Of a stretch of DNA of 64,000 bases, positions 62,843 to 64,000 are shown one piece after another. Source of the DNA: Candidatus Terraquivivens ruidianensis (GTDB lineage Archaea; Thermoproteota; Nitrososphaeria_A; Caldarchaeales; Wolframiiraptoraceae); assembly GCA_023267975.1 (NCBI GenBank), contig JALNLA010000002.1, positions 103,053 to 167,052 on the forward strand. Reading direction: 5' to 3'. Below the pieces are notes generated by a model. The model searched no databases and was not told where the DNA came from. It worked only from the letters and a program-made list of their open reading frames with translations. The translations under genes and the position numbers were made by a program. Position 1 is the stretch's first letter, and every line of letters begins with the position of its first letter.

Positions 62843-64000
62843 CCAAACTTCCTTACGTATATGCCCTCCAGCTCAGACTCCTTCTCTAAAACCTTCTTAA
62901 TCAAATTATGAAGTTTTCCTGCCTCTATTCGTAGAACGGTTGATGGTCTAGTGGGCACGTAATACCCTTCATGTTTAATCAGCCATCCTTTTTCACTAAG
63001 TCTCGTAAGAATCGTATCTAGCTCCGTTTCACCAATGTTGGCTGCCTTTGATAGCTCCGCGGCATTAGCCCCCCCTAACGTCAGCAGGACAAAGTACACG
63101 CGTATGTCCTCCGACGGTATACCAAGCTCAGAGAAGTACTGATACAGCAAATCGCTAACCTTCTCCCGCCTCTCGGCCTTCTTTTGTGCCTCTTTCATTA
63201 TAACATTTATAGCATTTCCACCTTCAACTATCCTTAGCTTTCCAGCTTTCACTAAGTCATCTAAGACCTCCATGGCTTTCTTAGACCTAACTATCGCCAT
63301 GCTCCAGTTAATGTCCGTGACACCAGCGTTACCGACGGATAAGTCTGCTAACCTTCCCGTGAAGTCCGTGCAAGAGGAACATGACGGCCAAGAGTATTTG
63401 CTGAGGTCCTTTACCTGTAAGCCTACTTGCTTATTTTCTTGGGTAAACACCGTGAACTTGCCCTTCCATATATCCAACTTTCTTATTTCGGATGGGTCAA
63501 TATTCAGCATCTTCTTCACAGTCTCTAAAAGAAGTCCCTCATAAGAGAAATTTCTGTGACAAAATAGCCCGATTATAAATTCGATCTTTCCATTCTCGAC
63601 CGGAACCATGGACTCCATCTGTAGCTTTCTTGCGGCTCTGACCTGGCATGGAAGGCCTACGACGGCAACTCTCTTAACCGTCGGGTCATCAATTACATTG
63701 CGGTACGCCCACATGCTTGGACACATAAAATACTTTGAGCCCGCTGCCTTCTTTATTTCCTCAGGAGTTCTAGCAAGGATAGGCTTCGGCATCCAATTTT
63801 TGTCTGCTGTCGTTAGAATGGCACCATCGATCAGCCCGGTCTCTAAAGCGTAAATCAGCAGCGTGGTTACCAAACCCCCGTTTTGTGCTATGGAGAGTAT
63901 ATTATCATCGGTGCTCTGCGCCAGTATGCATTTTTCATAATAACCCAAAGACTCTTCTTTGTTTGTCCCAATGAACAACTTCTTCTCAAATTCTTTCACG
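62839..64000 (-). CDS. FrhB/FdhB-like F420- or quinone-linked flavoprotein, N-terminus off the window
   Basis: At least 386 residues. The FrhB core has SIAQNGGLVTTLLIYALETG, GSKYFMCPSM, VAVVGLPCQVRAARKL, and the Fe-S Cys region WPSCSSCTDFTGRLADLSVG. Homologues carry an N-terminal ferredoxin domain before this point, so the gene probably continues past 64000; the GTG at 63999 is likely internal. The C-terminal 110 residues add a winged helix (GANAAELSKAANIGETELDT), unusual for FrhB. Convergent with fixB; a redox partner role is inferred. Confidence 0.8.
   Translation of the reverse strand, partial: VKEFEKKLFIGTNKEESLGYYEKCILAQSTDDNILSIAQNGGLVTTLLIYALETGLIDGAILTTADKNWMPKPILARTPEEIKKAAGSKYFMCPSMWAYRNVIDDPTVKRVAVVGLPCQVRAARKLQMESMVPVENGKIEFIIGLFCHRNFSYEGLLLETVKKMLNIDPSEIRKLDIWKGKFTVFTQENKQVGLQVKDLSKYSWPSCSSCTDFTGRLADLSVGNAGVTDINWSMAIVRSKKAMEVLDDLVKAGKLRIVEGGNAINVIMKEAQKKAERREKVSDLLYQYFSELGIPSEDIRVYFVLLTLGGANAAELSKAANIGETELDTILTRLSEKGWLIKHEGYYVPTRPSTVLRIEAGKLHNLIKKVLEKESELEGIYVRKFG

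Overview
The window is a stretch of archaeal chromosome. Evidence includes BHB-type tRNA introns, an archaeal RNase P RNA, a histone, an archaeosine tRNA-guanine transglycosylase, a proteasome beta subunit with two PAC2-family chaperones, a CTP-dependent riboflavin kinase, archaeal-type NMN adenylyltransferase and adenylate kinase, and a zinc-containing 7Fe ferredoxin of the Sulfolobus type. The 23S rRNA has its own promoter, with no 16S or 5S in the window. Together with the intron-rich tRNAs this points to a probably thermophilic, at least partly anaerobic member of the Thermoproteota/TACK group (Caldarchaeales/Aigarchaeota or a deep Nitrososphaeria relative). That placement is inference.

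Layout. 0-3 kb: RimI acetyltransferase (cut by the window edge), zinc ferredoxin, a PD-(D/E)XK nuclease, RNase P RNA on the minus strand, and a decayed, internally deleted copy of the 23S promoter/leader/5' end. 3-11 kb: an AT-richer sugar/polyol module made of an ABC importer resembling the bacterial glycerol system GlpSTPQUV (two ATPases, two permeases, a DUF2160 mini-protein, a Tat-type binding protein), a divergent ribulose-phosphate-3-epimerase-family protein and an FGGY pentulose-type kinase. 11.6-14.9 kb: 23S rRNA inside a 26-bp processing stem. 15-44.9 kb: mostly housekeeping genes (tRNA modification, proteasome, NAD and riboflavin metabolism, LarBE cofactor synthesis, threonine pathway, malic enzyme, histone), with a membrane-anchored winged-helix regulator and an exported coiled-coil protein. 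44.9-52.5 kb: a six-TM channel-like protein, a glycerol-dehydrogenase-like enzyme, a glycyl radical enzyme of the HypD type with its activase, and a P5C-dehydrogenase-like ALDH. 54.1-57.7 kb: accessory island beginning at tRNA-Leu, with antitoxin and transposase remnants, VapBC, a nuclease-like protein and small ORFs. 57.7-64 kb: membrane protein, nitroreductase, tRNA-Asp, the FixCXAB electron-transfer flavoprotein operon, and a FrhB-like flavoprotein cut by the right edge.

How it fits together. The ABC importer, kinase and epimerase would import, phosphorylate and epimerise a ketose or polyol. HypD-like dehydratase plus P5C dehydrogenase would convert 4-hydroxyproline to glutamate. FixCXAB and the FrhB-like protein would pass electrons between NAD(P)H/F420-type carriers, ferredoxin and quinone. 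Aspartate kinase, homoserine dehydrogenase and threonine synthase belong to one pathway.

Most unusual points: (1) five of six tRNA genes carry introns, including a tRNA-Asp with two introns on opposite strands of its acceptor stem; (2) a second, promoter-bearing, internally deleted copy of the 23S leader beside the RNase P RNA; (3) the archaeal GlpSTPQUV-like importer with complementary defects in its two ATPases; (4) a possible hydroxyproline-to-glutamate pair.
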